Shown here in pieces: positions 1-9,576 of a stretch of 64,000 nucleotides of DNA. The stretch lies in assembly GCA_944325605.1 (NCBI GenBank), contig CALVAX010000001.1, positions 186,001-250,000 on the forward strand, read 5' to 3'. This DNA comes from Candidatus Gastranaerophilales bacterium. GTDB lineage: Bacteria > Cyanobacteriota > Vampirovibrionia > Gastranaerophilales > Gastranaerophilaceae. Every line of letters begins with the position of its first letter. The first letter of the stretch is position 1. The notes under the pieces were generated by a model. It was not told where the DNA came from. It made no database searches and worked only from the letters and a program-made list of their open reading frames with translations. The position numbers and the translations under genes are program-made.

Positions 1-290
1 TCTAAATCAGGCTCAATAGAATCATCTGATAACAAAATTAATCTATATAAGAACTTTACAAGTTCCTCTTCATTATATATTTGTTCGACATTTATTGTTT
101 TTTTAATGGCTTCGGTTGATCTATCAATATCTGCTCTTTTATTAAATTTAAAACCAACTACTGAAGCTGCAAACATTACGTCAATATTTCTTTTAAAGAA
201 AGGTGGTAATGTTTCGGTTATAGGAGTAACTAAAGCCTCCATATAATTTGCGTGTTTTCCGTAAAAATTATATGTTCTAAATAACACCAT
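1..290 (-). CDS. Hypothetical protein of the phosphorothioation defence locus (C terminus outside window)
   Basis: An open frame of about 96 codons runs from an ATG at 290 (or the GTG at 287, better spaced from the GGAGG at 293-297) off the left edge. It begins MVLFRTYNFYG and contains the segment RNIDVMFAASVVGFKFNKR. That 'DV-x-AA-x-GF' pattern vaguely recalls Dnd-system-associated small proteins, but I do not recognise it firmly. It overlaps the stop of the upstream ATPase gene by 14 bp, so it is the fourth gene of the putative restriction set and is translationally coupled to it. Function unknown; the C terminus is missing because the window ends. Confidence 0.7.
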   Translation of the reverse strand, partial: MVLFRTYNFYGKHANYMEALVTPITETLPPFFKRNIDVMFAASVVGFKFNKRADIDRSTEAIKKTINVEQIYNEEELVKFLYRLILLSDDSIEPDL

Positions 291-2313
291 TACCTCCTTC
301 TATATGTGTACTACATTTTCTATCTTTATCTTCTTCATTTACTAGTTCATTAGGTTTTAATTCATAAAATTTACCAATTTTGTGTTTTATATCTCCATCC
401 ATAATAATTCTACATTCCGGATCTTTTGAAAATATAATTACTTGCCCTGTCAAATTAGCGATCTTAGGAGCAGCTTCTAACATTTTCCCTTCATCAAAAT
501 TAGAAAAAGGAGCGTCTAAAACTAATGGATAAGGCTCCGCACTTAATACAGTTTCACCTTTTTTAATTAACTCTTCTTGATGTATATCATGTGCTAGTCT
601 TAAAAGTGAAACAATGAATGCAAGAACTAAAGTAACACCTTGTGCACCACCAGTACCGACAACTTCTCCATCATTATCAACCATTTTAACCTTATAATCC
701 GGGGATATATCAATATTATATGCACTTGAAAATACTGTAGCAAAGAAATCATTTACACGTTGTTTTAATAATTCATTCCTTTTTTGCCTTTCTATCATAT
801 TAATTTTTTGTAAATGTTTATTTATCCTTTCAAGTACGCGTTGTCTTCTTAAAATAATAGCATTTATTTTATCTTTTCCTGCTAATTTTTCGTACTCGAC
901 TTGTGCATCTCGTCTTTCATCTTTCAAATCTTTAATTTCTCTTTCATATTTCAATATTGTGTTTTCTTTTTCTCTTTTGCCTTTCTCAGCTCTTTCCTTC
1001 CTTCTTTGATACTCTGCAGTAGATTCGTAAGACTCTAGTTTTGACTTAAGTATCTTTATTTGACGTTTAAATTTATCGATTTCTAAATCATAGTCATTTC
1101 TATTTTTACATAAGTTGCCATACTCAACTTGTAATTTAATAACATTTTCTTTTCTTGTTTTAGCTATACTTGTAAACAATGCTACAGCATTTCCTAAATG
1201 TTCTGGCGGCACATAATTAAGCCACGACTTTACTTTTTTATAAAATTCACTATCCTTTTCTAATTTTTGTCCACAGATACATTCTCCATGATTTAATAAC
1301 CATTCAATTGTTTTATTAGTTACATCTGGAATATCATAATCTGTTAGTTCGGCATCTTGCAATTTTTCTAAAACTTGATCTATTTGTGATTGATAGCAAT
1401 TTGAAACAAAATAATTTGAAAAATTAGAAAAGAAAGCTACTATTTCTTTTCGTAAAAGATTCTCATAGTGTTTTTTATCTGCTTCTGCTTTTATTAAATC
1501 CTTTTGATCCTGTTCGCCTTGCTCACCTTCTTTTATTCTTTCCTCCATGTCTTTGATTTCTTTTTCATGTTCTTTAATATCTTCTCTATATTCATCTATA
1601 GTTTTTTGTTTTGAATCAATAAGTGAAGTATTAGTTTCTATTGTTTTTGATAAGCCTCCCATTTTTTCATCAATATCTTTAGAAATTTTTGCCTTTAAAA
1701 CTGCTATTGCACTATTGATATGTGGTATTGTTTCCGATAAGGCTTCAAACCCTAAAATTTTATTAACAGCTTCTTTAAACTTGCTTCCATTATCAGTATT
1801 TTCTTCCATTATTTTCATTTGTTCACCTCTGATAAAGAAATAATCTGATAATGCTCCAGGAATAATTTTATGAATGGCTTCAACTATATTATTAGGTGGA
1901 ACCTCTTGTTTTATCCCATCTTCATCTTTGTATGTGATTTTTCTGACAATCTGCCCTTTCGGTTGAGGTCTTTTCTTTGAATTTGCTGAAATACCTTGCA
2001 TCATAACAAAATCTTGTGTTGCTGTGATTTTATATTCTCTATTTGAATATAGTAGAATTACTTCTACTTGAACTTGTTCTATTGAATTAACTTTTGCATT
2101 TTCCCATACTAAAGTGTTTATTAATGGACCTTTAGATGTCTCTTTATCAAGTTTTCCAAAGAAACACCATGTTAATGCATTTGCAAGAGTGGTTTTTCCA
2201 GCGTTGTTTTCTCCTCGAACAAGAGTAACATTTTTGTCTTTATCAATAGAGAATTCTATTTGTTCATCAATATATTGTCTAAAATTTTTAAGTTTTATAG
2301 ATTTTAATATCAT
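277..2313 (-). CDS. DndD/Rad50-like SMC-type ATPase, putative restriction component
   Basis: 678 residues. The N terminus is a typical Rad50/RecF/DndD half: ILKSIKLKNFRQY followed by Walker A GENNAGKTT (about residues 34-42). The middle (about 200-500) is charged coiled coil with a CICG pair near residue 330 that could be a reduced zinc hook. The C-terminal half has a signature-like GGAQGVTLVLAF and Walker B YPLVLDAPFSNFDEGK. DndD family ATPases work with DNA sulfur-modification or phosphorothioate-dependent restriction complexes. Here the gene overlaps its neighbours by 4 and 14 bp, downstream of a helicase-nuclease, so I infer a DNA-sensing or DNA-processing role in restriction. A generic SMC-type defence ATPase is the alternative. 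Confidence 0.85.
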   Translation of the reverse strand: MILKSIKLKNFRQYIDEQIEFSIDKDKNVTLVRGENNAGKTTLANALTWCFFGKLDKETSKGPLINTLVWENAKVNSIEQVQVEVILLYSNREYKITATQDFVMMQGISANSKKRPQPKGQIVRKITYKDEDGIKQEVPPNNIVEAIHKIIPGALSDYFFIRGEQMKIMEENTDNGSKFKEAVNKILGFEALSETIPHINSAIAVLKAKISKDIDEKMGGLSKTIETNTSLIDSKQKTIDEYREDIKEHEKEIKDMEERIKEGEQGEQDQKDLIKAEADKKHYENLLRKEIVAFFSNFSNYFVSNCYQSQIDQVLEKLQDAELTDYDIPDVTNKTIEWLLNHGECICGQKLEKDSEFYKKVKSWLNYVPPEHLGNAVALFTSIAKTRKENVIKLQVEYGNLCKNRNDYDLEIDKFKRQIKILKSKLESYESTAEYQRRKERAEKGKREKENTILKYEREIKDLKDERRDAQVEYEKLAGKDKINAIILRRQRVLERINKHLQKINMIERQKRNELLKQRVNDFFATVFSSAYNIDISPDYKVKMVDNDGEVVGTGGAQGVTLVLAFIVSLLRLAHDIHQEELIKKGETVLSAEPYPLVLDAPFSNFDEGKMLEAAPKIANLTGQVIIFSKDPECRIIMDGDIKHKIGKFYELKPNELVNEEDKDRKCSTHIEGGNGVI

Positions 2314-2513
2314 CTTATTTCCCTTTCTACAATATTTACAATTTTTTCTACCATTTGCTTATCGGTAGCTCTTGTATTATCGGGTTTCTTTAAATTTTCC
2401 TTTTCAGCACCTACAATTTGGTGCATTATACTGTTAAGGATTTCAATATTTTCAGTCTGTGTTATATCAATATTATCTTCCATCATTCTTTCTCCCTTTA
2501 AACATATTCGCAT
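2310..2513 (-). CDS. Small hypothetical protein between helicase and SMC ATPase
   Basis: 67 residues, mostly charged and helical, no motif I recognise. The gene overlaps the end of the helicase gene by 16 bp and the start of the ATPase gene by 4 bp, and an AAGGGAGAAAG-type ribosome site lies in the overlap. Such tight packing argues that it is a real subunit or adaptor of the helicase-ATPase set rather than a chance frame. No function can be assigned from sequence. Confidence 0.7.
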   Translation of the reverse strand: MRICLKGERMMEDNIDITQTENIEILNSIMHQIVGAEKENLKKPDNTRATDKQMVEKIVNIVEREIR

Positions 2514-4708
2514 TCAACATTTATATCAACTTCATTTAGATGATATGCATCGATTAATGGAGTTATAAATTTATTATAAACTTGTGAAGAATTTTCAGAG
2601 ATATTTGCAAATTCTTTAACTCTTTCTATTTCATGTTTTATTAAACTTTGTTCAATAGACAATTCTTCCTCTGAAATATTTCCTAAACAATTTAAATCCC
2701 TAGGAACAACAACAAAGTCATAGATTTCAGCATATTCTTTCCCTGGAAATTTTCTTAGTACTCTACCTCGTCTTTGAATATATTGTTTTGGATTTGTCGT
2801 GCTCGCAAGAATAAAAGCTGTTTTTATTGAAGGAATATTAAAACCTTCATCAAGACACTTTATTGCTACAATTGCTTGATATTCATTTTTTATAAATCCT
2901 TCTTTTATTTGTTTACGTCGTTCAATGTCTTGTTTCGAAGTAAATTGGGCGACATCCATTCCTAATTTTTTGCCCATTAGACGGCTTACAATATCAACTT
3001 GTTTATCGCCTTCCTCATTTGATTTTTGTACAATAATAGGATCATCGCATTCAACAATAGAATCCCCGCAATAAACCAGAATATTATTTTTGTCAATATA
3101 ACCTTGTCCATTCTGCCCTTTTTGCAAAAGTTCTTCTAGTTTTGTTATTTTATTTCTTGCTGATGCTAATAATCTTGCTCTTTTGATTAATATCATTTTG
3201 GCTGCATCGGGAATTTCTTTTATACCAGGATAAACATATCTTTTATATTCATTTGTAAGCTTTATATAATCACTCATTTCATCCGCATCTAATGTTATTG
3301 CATGAGGATAATAGCGATATTTTGTTAGTTTATCTTCTCGGATAGCTCTTTCTATATCATATTCAATATTCTTTTCTCCAAAGTAATCAAATAATTTTTT
3401 CGTTCCTATATCGTCCCCATGTCTTTCAAGCGTAGCCGATAAAGCAAGCCTGTATTGAAAATTACTTGGTAAAAATTTAGATAATTTGTTTGCTCCAAAA
3501 TAATGCGCCTCATCTACCATAAATAAAAGATTACTATCTATTTCAGATAATAAATCCTGTACAAATTTTGAAGTAAACGTATCATTAGTACATATAAAAC
3601 AAAAGAATTTTTCTTTTATATATGGTTGTTTATACAGTTCAATAGCATTAGACAAAAGACGTTTCCAATTTTGAGAAGATGTTCCATAACCTATAATAGG
3701 TTCTATATTAAAAGCTCTGATATCTTCAACCCATTGTTCAACTAAATGTACAAAAGGGCAACATATCACTACGCCAAGTATTCCATCTAAATCATTATAA
3801 AGTCTAGTTAAAGCTCCTAATCCTGTGTAGGTTTTTCCAGTTCCTGTTGCCATATCAAATATTCCACTGTATCCAGCTTCAACCCAATTACTTATTGCTT
3901 CTTTCTGATAGTCAAATAAATCTTTGAAATTTTCGTTACAAGGAATCGTTGGAATATTTTTAGGAATATACAAATTAGGATTAGAATTTTCACTTACATT
4001 AGGAGATATTTCATCGTCATCTCTATCAATATTTTTGTTATAGTAATCTTTTTTATACGAATATAATTTATCAATAGCATCTTTTGGAAAATCAATAACA
4101 TCTAGTTCTGAAGTTTTGTTATTCCAAGTTTCTTCAAAATCAATAATAAATTCTTTAACTTTCTTAGGTTCTTCATTGTATTTAAATGTGACAATATTTT
4201 CAAAATTAAGACTAATTGCTTGCTGACTTTCATTTAAAGAGCCAATAAATGCGATGGAATTATTATTTTCATCAGTCAAAATGGCAAATTTTTCATGATA
4301 TTGCCCTACCCCTATTGGTTTTTTATATGCGATTTTAATATCCAAACAGCCTTCTTCAATCATATGAGCAAGAAAGTTCAAACGATCTTCTTCTTTTTGA
4401 GTTTTAGGTTCTTCCCAAGAACGCATAATTACTTCTGTAATTATTTTACGCTTGTCATAACCTTCTTTTATTGCTTGAATATCTTTTTCTTGTAAATATG
4501 GAGAAGTTATAATACGAACTTTTCCACCTCTATTAATTAAACGAGTTAAACCTCTTGAAATTTCAATTAAAACAGAGGAAGAAAAATATCCGGCAGCTCT
4601 ATCATAAGTCACTGCCCGTGATAATAAAGGATTATAAAATTCCTTTACTACGTTACACGGTGTTCTATACTTAAATTTAATATCATTTATGATATCTTCA
4701 AATCCCAT
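2498..4708 (-). CDS. PLD-nuclease/SF2 helicase fusion, putative phosphorothioate-dependent restriction protein
   Basis: 736 residues. Residues about 20-195 form a phospholipase-D-like domain with one HxK motif (H138, K140) and the following GSLNE (156-160). Then comes an SF2 helicase: Walker A MATGTGKT (286-293), DEAH box in LFMVDEAHYFG, motif III LALSATLERHGD, and motifs V/VI in LDEGFNIPS and QYIQRRGRVLR. A single HKD motif implies that a dimer forms the nuclease. PLD-helicase fusions are common restriction effectors. Its position directly after a sulfur-modification operon suggests that it recognises unmodified or modified DNA and degrades invader DNA. An AAGGAAAGG ribosome site precedes the ATG. 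Confidence 0.88.
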   Translation of the reverse strand: MGFEDIINDIKFKYRTPCNVVKEFYNPLLSRAVTYDRAAGYFSSSVLIEISRGLTRLINRGGKVRIITSPYLQEKDIQAIKEGYDKRKIITEVIMRSWEEPKTQKEEDRLNFLAHMIEEGCLDIKIAYKKPIGVGQYHEKFAILTDENNNSIAFIGSLNESQQAISLNFENIVTFKYNEEPKKVKEFIIDFEETWNNKTSELDVIDFPKDAIDKLYSYKKDYYNKNIDRDDDEISPNVSENSNPNLYIPKNIPTIPCNENFKDLFDYQKEAISNWVEAGYSGIFDMATGTGKTYTGLGALTRLYNDLDGILGVVICCPFVHLVEQWVEDIRAFNIEPIIGYGTSSQNWKRLLSNAIELYKQPYIKEKFFCFICTNDTFTSKFVQDLLSEIDSNLLFMVDEAHYFGANKLSKFLPSNFQYRLALSATLERHGDDIGTKKLFDYFGEKNIEYDIERAIREDKLTKYRYYPHAITLDADEMSDYIKLTNEYKRYVYPGIKEIPDAAKMILIKRARLLASARNKITKLEELLQKGQNGQGYIDKNNILVYCGDSIVECDDPIIVQKSNEEGDKQVDIVSRLMGKKLGMDVAQFTSKQDIERRKQIKEGFIKNEYQAIVAIKCLDEGFNIPSIKTAFILASTTNPKQYIQRRGRVLRKFPGKEYAEIYDFVVVPRDLNCLGNISEEELSIEQSLIKHEIERVKEFANISENSSQVYNKFITPLIDAYHLNEVDINVECEYV

Positions 4709-4732
4709 GCTAGACCTTTCCTTGATTTTACT

Positions 4733-4761
4733 ATACTATCACTTATAATAGCCTTGTGCAA
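4733..4761 (-). promoter_or_regulatory. Putative promoter of the restriction gene set
   Basis: On the minus strand TTGCAC (4761-4756), a 17-nt spacer and TAGTAT (4738-4733) fit a sigma-70 promoter 25-53 bp upstream of the PLD-helicase start. The -35 overlaps a 10-bp-armed imperfect palindrome at 4747-4768 (arms AATAGCCTTG and CAAGGTTATT) that could be an operator. Inference only. Confidence 0.45.
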
Positions 4762-4768
4762 GGTTATT
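4747..4768. repeat. Imperfect palindrome between modification and restriction gene sets
   Basis: Arms AATAGCCTTG and CAAGGTTATT (one G:T wobble) separated by two bases. There is no run of T after it on the minus strand, so it does not look like a complete terminator. It overlaps the -35 hexamer of the putative restriction promoter and may be a repressor site. Confidence 0.5.
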
Positions 4769-4772
4769 AATG

Positions 4773-5921
4773 CTACCAGGAATTCTCGTTTATGTATTCA
4801 AGAACCTTTTCTAAATGATTAAAATCAGCATCATTTGTAAAGTAATTTATACTGAAACGAACTGTTCCTGATGGATAAGTTCCCATAAATCTGTGTGAAT
4901 CAGGCGCACAATGTAATCCCGTTCTTACTGCAATGTCATGTTCGCTCATCACTATACCTATATTCTCGCTTGGGTATGTGTCAAAAATGGACGCAATAAT
5001 TCCAACTTGTTTAAAATTAGGATGAACAAAAGTTTTTATATTGTTGTACTTGCTTAATATCTGTAATAATTTATTAAAATTTTCTTTTTCTTTTTCATAA
5101 ATTGCTTTTATACCAATTTCATTTATCCATTTTAAAGAGGCATTTAGACCTGCTATTGCCATTATATTAGGACTACCGGCTTCAAATCTGTCAGGAATGT
5201 TAGCGGGCATATTTATATTTGCAGAATCAACTCCCGTTCCTCCAAAAATAAAAGTTTTAAGATTATCTGATTTTTTTAGTACGAAACCGGCAATTCCTGT
5301 TGGTGCGTACAGAGTTTTGTGCCCAGCAAAAATTACATAATCAAAGTGGTTTACAATAGTTGTATCAAGCAACCCGGCTGTTTGTGACATATCTATAACT
5401 GTTTTTGCGGATACTTCATGTGCAAGTTTTGAAATTTCCTCAATTGGAAATATAAAACCAAATGAATTACTTGCGTGATTCATAATAACAAGTTTAGGTT
5501 TATCTATGTTAAATTGCGTTTTAATAGTGTTTAAATCATATTCAAGAGAGTTTTTATCCGGTTCTATATATTTAATTTTAATCTTATGGCATTTTTTTAT
5601 TTGTTCTAAAGTCCTTAAAACAGCATTATGTTCAAATCTTGTAATAAACGCAACATCATTTTCTTTCCAGCTTTGTCCAAATAAAATTGTATTCATAGCA
5701 ATGGTTGAAGAAGGAGTAAACACTGTTTCATAATCTGCATTTGCGTGGTATAAATCAAGTATCAAATCCCTTGTTTCCCTTACAATATTTGCAGTAATAG
5801 ATGCCTCTTTATATTGTCCCCGTGATACACTAACTCCATAATTTCTGTAAAAAGTATCCATAAAATCATAGACTTGTTCAGGTTTTGGAAATGTAGTTGC
5901 GGCATTATCAAAATAGTACAT
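4773..5921 (-). CDS. sspA: Cysteine desulfurase (SspA/DndA-like), sulfur donor for DNA phosphorothioation
   Basis: 382-residue PLP enzyme that takes sulfur from L-cysteine as a protein persulfide. Visible features: N-terminal YFDNAATTFPKP, the PLP lysine in FAGHKTLYAPTG (K202), and the catalytic cysteine in VRTGLHCAP (C338), all intact. Its start overlaps the stop of the large ATPase gene by one base (TAATG), so it is translated with that operon. In Ssp and Dnd systems a dedicated desulfurase feeds the PP-loop sulfurtransferase, encoded here upstream in the same operon. A housekeeping Fe-S desulfurase is less likely because no scaffold gene is near. Confidence 0.9.
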   Translation of the reverse strand: MYYFDNAATTFPKPEQVYDFMDTFYRNYGVSVSRGQYKEASITANIVRETRDLILDLYHANADYETVFTPSSTIAMNTILFGQSWKENDVAFITRFEHNAVLRTLEQIKKCHKIKIKYIEPDKNSLEYDLNTIKTQFNIDKPKLVIMNHASNSFGFIFPIEEISKLAHEVSAKTVIDMSQTAGLLDTTIVNHFDYVIFAGHKTLYAPTGIAGFVLKKSDNLKTFIFGGTGVDSANINMPANIPDRFEAGSPNIMAIAGLNASLKWINEIGIKAIYEKEKENFNKLLQILSKYNNIKTFVHPNFKQVGIIASIFDTYPSENIGIVMSEHDIAVRTGLHCAPDSHRFMGTYPSGTVRFSINYFTNDADFNHLEKVLEYINENSW

Positions 5922-8900
5922 TATACAAGAACCTTATTTATTATATCTACTAACACTTGTCTCTTTTCTTCTGAAGAGAGAGATTCTCCATACTCTTCCA
6001 TCATTGCTTCAGCATCGTTATATAGTAATTTAGCTTGTGAAGAGTATTCCTTTTTCTCAAATGTTTTAAACTCTTCGTGTCCGGAGGCATCTATATAACT
6101 TATTTTATAAAATTCTGTTTTATTTTTGCCTTGTTTAGCAATTTTATTGCTGTAGGCTTCAATATTATTCTTGAATTTTTCTAATGAAATATTATACGAT
6201 TCAATTGTTATTTGATCCCAATCATCTATTCTCAATCCGGTTGAAGTTCTAGCAAACATTTCAATAAATTTATTGGTATCTGCTGTCGGCTTTAAACACA
6301 ATCCTAACATTTGCTCTTCACTACTGCTAAATGCATGTGTTAAGACATCTTCACTAAATTGTTCTGACCAATCTTTTAATACTGATGACAAAGATGCTTT
6401 TTTATTCAAATTATTTGTAGCAAACATTTCTTTCATTTCACCACTTAAAGTATTAATTAAATTAGCTTTTATATTATCAAGATATTCTTTTGCTGCTAAT
6501 ATATCCTGTTCTATTTTCAATGAAAAGGTCTCATATCCAAATATTTCAGGCAATTTATCAAATAAAAATTCTCTTGCATTAATTTCAGGTGCTTTTAAAG
6601 AATTTTTGAATTTTAAGATTCTCTTGTCAAGAGCTTTAGATTTATTTTTATCTACATATTCTGTAGTCATTTCCTTTGTATATTTCGGCAATTGAAAAAA
6701 CCAACGCTGCATTGCCCTTACAATGAATTCGAAGTTGTTATATTCTGTTTCTTCTTCATGCACATATTCAGAAAATGTATTTTTTAAATCTTCAATATAT
6801 TTTTCTTTTTTTGTATCCCATTCTTCTAATGCAATATTGTAGTTGTATGGCTCTTCATTAATACTATCTAATAATTTTGCATTAATCTCGACTTCTTTTC
6901 CATTTTTAAGTATTACTGCGTATTTTTTATAATGATGTAAAACACACGCAATATATATTGGAATTAAGCCCATTTTCATTCCAATATGATGATTAGGTTC
7001 GGTTAATATGTCATATAATTCTTTAAATGACAACTGCTTTTCAGAAGATTTAACTATAAATTTCTTTATTAAATTCAAGACATTTTGTAATTTTTTGTTC
7101 TTTAAATTTTCTGTATTGATATAATATTGACCGGCTTTTTCTACTAAAATCCCTTCGTTTTTAACTGTACTTCTCATAAAACTGACATCTTGACCTGTTG
7201 CAATTAGGCCCAGATTTTCTTTTATATGATTTTCTAATATACCTGCTATAACTTTACTTCTGCTGTTTATCGCTTGACTTGAAAGAATATTCTTATTCAA
7301 TACTTCATTATTTATTATTGGATAATCTTTGTATGTCTCTTCACAAATCTCTGATAATTTTTTAGAAAGTACTGAACGACGATTAATCAGTTCTTCGTGT
7401 CCATTATTGTAATATTTTGATTGATTTAATTCCGGTCTTAAATATATATCTATAAAATCTGAAATGACATCAGATAATGCATTCAAAGAATATGATAATT
7501 CTTCCGATAATATTTCGTCATCGGTATTATCAATTAAATATTTAATGGCATCATACTTTATAATTTGTTCGTTAATATTATCTCTTTTCTTAGGAACTAT
7601 AAATATAATTCTTTTGTTATTTACATTTTTGTAGGCTTCTTTGAATACTATTTTTTTATCTTCGCTAATTTTAGGAATAACAGCAAATACAATACCATCT
7701 GCTCCATCTGATTTTATTACTTGTTCCCAATCAGTTATTCCATTTAAATCTTCTTGATTAACGAATTTAAAGTTAAAAAATCTGGTAACTTCATTACTAT
7801 CGTTATATGCATTTGGATATAGCACTTTATTTCCAACGAAATCATTTAAAATATCTTTTATTTCTACTAAATTTTTTCGTTCTTCAATAGTATCATTAAT
7901 TTTTGCTTCTACATTAATATCTGTATGCTCTGTAATCCTCAAATAATTTCCATTTTCGATCTGTCTTATTATTCCTTTATTTTTTAAATTTGTAAAAGCT
8001 TGATTTAATTTTTGGAAATCTGATACTGAGTTTTCGAAAATATTAGAGATTAAATTTACAGTAGGAGACAATAATTCAAAATGGTCATATATATATATTA
8101 AAGCAATTGTTTTAATAATCTTCTTCTCTAACAGTTCATCATTATTTAATTTATTTAATGCGGCATAAGCATTTTTCCAATATTTGTGTGTGTCTTTTTT
8201 ATAATCTTCTGCTTTAAATAATGGTTCAAAATAATCATATATGTAATCAGGCGTTAATATAGGAAAATCTTGATTATTATCCTTTAAAAACGAATAAAGT
8301 GTATGTTTCTGATTTCGTGATGATAAGAATGTAAATATTGTTCTCTCATTTTGAGCAATTTTTTCTGAAATATTTGGTAGCAGGAATGTAGTTATTGCTT
8401 GTAAAGGATAACAACCTATAACAATTTTTTCTATATCGTGATATTCAAGACTTGAGAAAGCTTTTGCCTCTTCCCATTTTTTTAACATATTATTAAAACG
8501 TTTTTCGTTATCTCTCAGGTAATCTTTGTACCAGTTAGGTTCTTGGCATATGATTTTTGACATTAAATCAAATTGCTGTGATAAAGAAGTATTAAACTCA
8601 AGAGTTGTAAATCTATTTGATACAGCTTTCCAAGCATCAATTTTATTTTTAGGTAATTTATCAACATAGTTTAAAATGCTTTGATGAGAAATTAACAAAA
8701 TATGCAATTGTTGTTCTTTAGTACGGCAACAATTTTCAGCAAAATCTTGTAATGTTTTTATTTCTGCTGCCGATGTTTTATTTAGATTCCCTTCGAGAAA
8801 TTTACTAAACTCATCATAAATAACATAAATTCCGGTATAACCTTCTTTTTTAAGCGATTTATTGACGGAATTATATAATTCAATAACATCAATATTTGAT

Positions 8901-9565
8901 ATAGGATTAAATTCACTTCCTGCGGTAAGACTAGGATAAATTTCTTTAAAATTTTCATAATAATCAATATTATAATTTTTTAATTCTGTAATATAGTTGT
9001 TAACACTACAATCAATATTCTTTTTGAATTGATTATATGTAGCTTCATAGTTTTTTTGCCAGTTCAAAATAGTTGTTATAGCAGATTTAAAATATGTATC
9101 CGGCATTACATGATCAAGATTGGCATTTTTCAATGCGGTATTTAATCCAGACATTAATGCCTGTCGTATTCCCATACTACTGCCTTGTATAATAACTGGT
9201 AACATCTTCTTTTTACTATCCAAGTAATTTTTTGTATATGTGCATAATTCAGATTCACCTTTTGTATTTTGTGTACTCTGACAAATATATGACAATAAAT
9301 TTGAAAACAATTCCGGTTCTTTTCTGTAAAATAATGAAGCAATTATCAATGCTAAATGGGATTTACCTTTACCATATGCTCCAACAAATATTTTTGCACG
9401 GTCATTTGAAGTATTTGATGTGCTTAACATTATATCTTCTATAATTTCAATTGCACTTGGTGTTGGTATATAGTTTTTAATTTTATCATCGCTGTTAATA
9501 TCGTATGCAATGTTTATTGCATATTGAAAATCTTGCATAATGTTAATGTTTTTTGTCAAATCCAT
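5921..9565 (-). CDS. sspC: Large P-loop ATPase (SspC-like) of DNA phosphorothioation system
   Basis: 1214 residues. Walker A is VGAYGKGKSH (residues 61-70), and a Walker-B-like IYVIYDEFSKFLEG lies near residue 255. The rest is long, helical and rich in Lys/Glu/Asn, without other motifs I can name. The DEFSKFLE block resembles the BrxC/PglY ATPases of BREX, but the partners here (DUF4007 protein, PP-loop protein, cysteine desulfurase) fit the four-gene Ssp modification system, where SspC is the ATPase. It lies 11 bp after the DUF4007 gene and overlaps the desulfurase gene by one base. I infer that it powers assembly or opening of DNA during sulfur insertion. Confidence 0.8.
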   Translation of the reverse strand: MDLTKNINIMQDFQYAINIAYDINSDDKIKNYIPTPSAIEIIEDIMLSTSNTSNDRAKIFVGAYGKGKSHLALIIASLFYRKEPELFSNLLSYICQSTQNTKGESELCTYTKNYLDSKKKMLPVIIQGSSMGIRQALMSGLNTALKNANLDHVMPDTYFKSAITTILNWQKNYEATYNQFKKNIDCSVNNYITELKNYNIDYYENFKEIYPSLTAGSEFNPISNIDVIELYNSVNKSLKKEGYTGIYVIYDEFSKFLEGNLNKTSAAEIKTLQDFAENCCRTKEQQLHILLISHQSILNYVDKLPKNKIDAWKAVSNRFTTLEFNTSLSQQFDLMSKIICQEPNWYKDYLRDNEKRFNNMLKKWEEAKAFSSLEYHDIEKIVIGCYPLQAITTFLLPNISEKIAQNERTIFTFLSSRNQKHTLYSFLKDNNQDFPILTPDYIYDYFEPLFKAEDYKKDTHKYWKNAYAALNKLNNDELLEKKIIKTIALIYIYDHFELLSPTVNLISNIFENSVSDFQKLNQAFTNLKNKGIIRQIENGNYLRITEHTDINVEAKINDTIEERKNLVEIKDILNDFVGNKVLYPNAYNDSNEVTRFFNFKFVNQEDLNGITDWEQVIKSDGADGIVFAVIPKISEDKKIVFKEAYKNVNNKRIIFIVPKKRDNINEQIIKYDAIKYLIDNTDDEILSEELSYSLNALSDVISDFIDIYLRPELNQSKYYNNGHEELINRRSVLSKKLSEICEETYKDYPIINNEVLNKNILSSQAINSRSKVIAGILENHIKENLGLIATGQDVSFMRSTVKNEGILVEKAGQYYINTENLKNKKLQNVLNLIKKFIVKSSEKQLSFKELYDILTEPNHHIGMKMGLIPIYIACVLHHYKKYAVILKNGKEVEINAKLLDSINEEPYNYNIALEEWDTKKEKYIEDLKNTFSEYVHEEETEYNNFEFIVRAMQRWFFQLPKYTKEMTTEYVDKNKSKALDKRILKFKNSLKAPEINAREFLFDKLPEIFGYETFSLKIEQDILAAKEYLDNIKANLINTLSGEMKEMFATNNLNKKASLSSVLKDWSEQFSEDVLTHAFSSSEEQMLGLCLKPTADTNKFIEMFARTSTGLRIDDWDQITIESYNISLEKFKNNIEAYSNKIAKQGKNKTEFYKISYIDASGHEEFKTFEKKEYSSQAKLLYNDAEAMMEEYGESLSSEEKRQVLVDIINKVLV

Positions 9566-9576
9566 TTTTTCACCCT

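Noticed and set aside
6273-6695. 140-residue rightward frame inside the large ATPase gene
   Set aside because: It is antisense to a well-supported gene, lacks a ribosome site and has no recognisable motif.
5921-9565. Large ATPase as BREX BrxC/PglY
   Set aside because: The DEFSKFLE block is similar, but no PglX methylase, PglZ phosphatase or BrxL/BrxA gene is present, whereas sulfur-transfer genes flank it on both sides.
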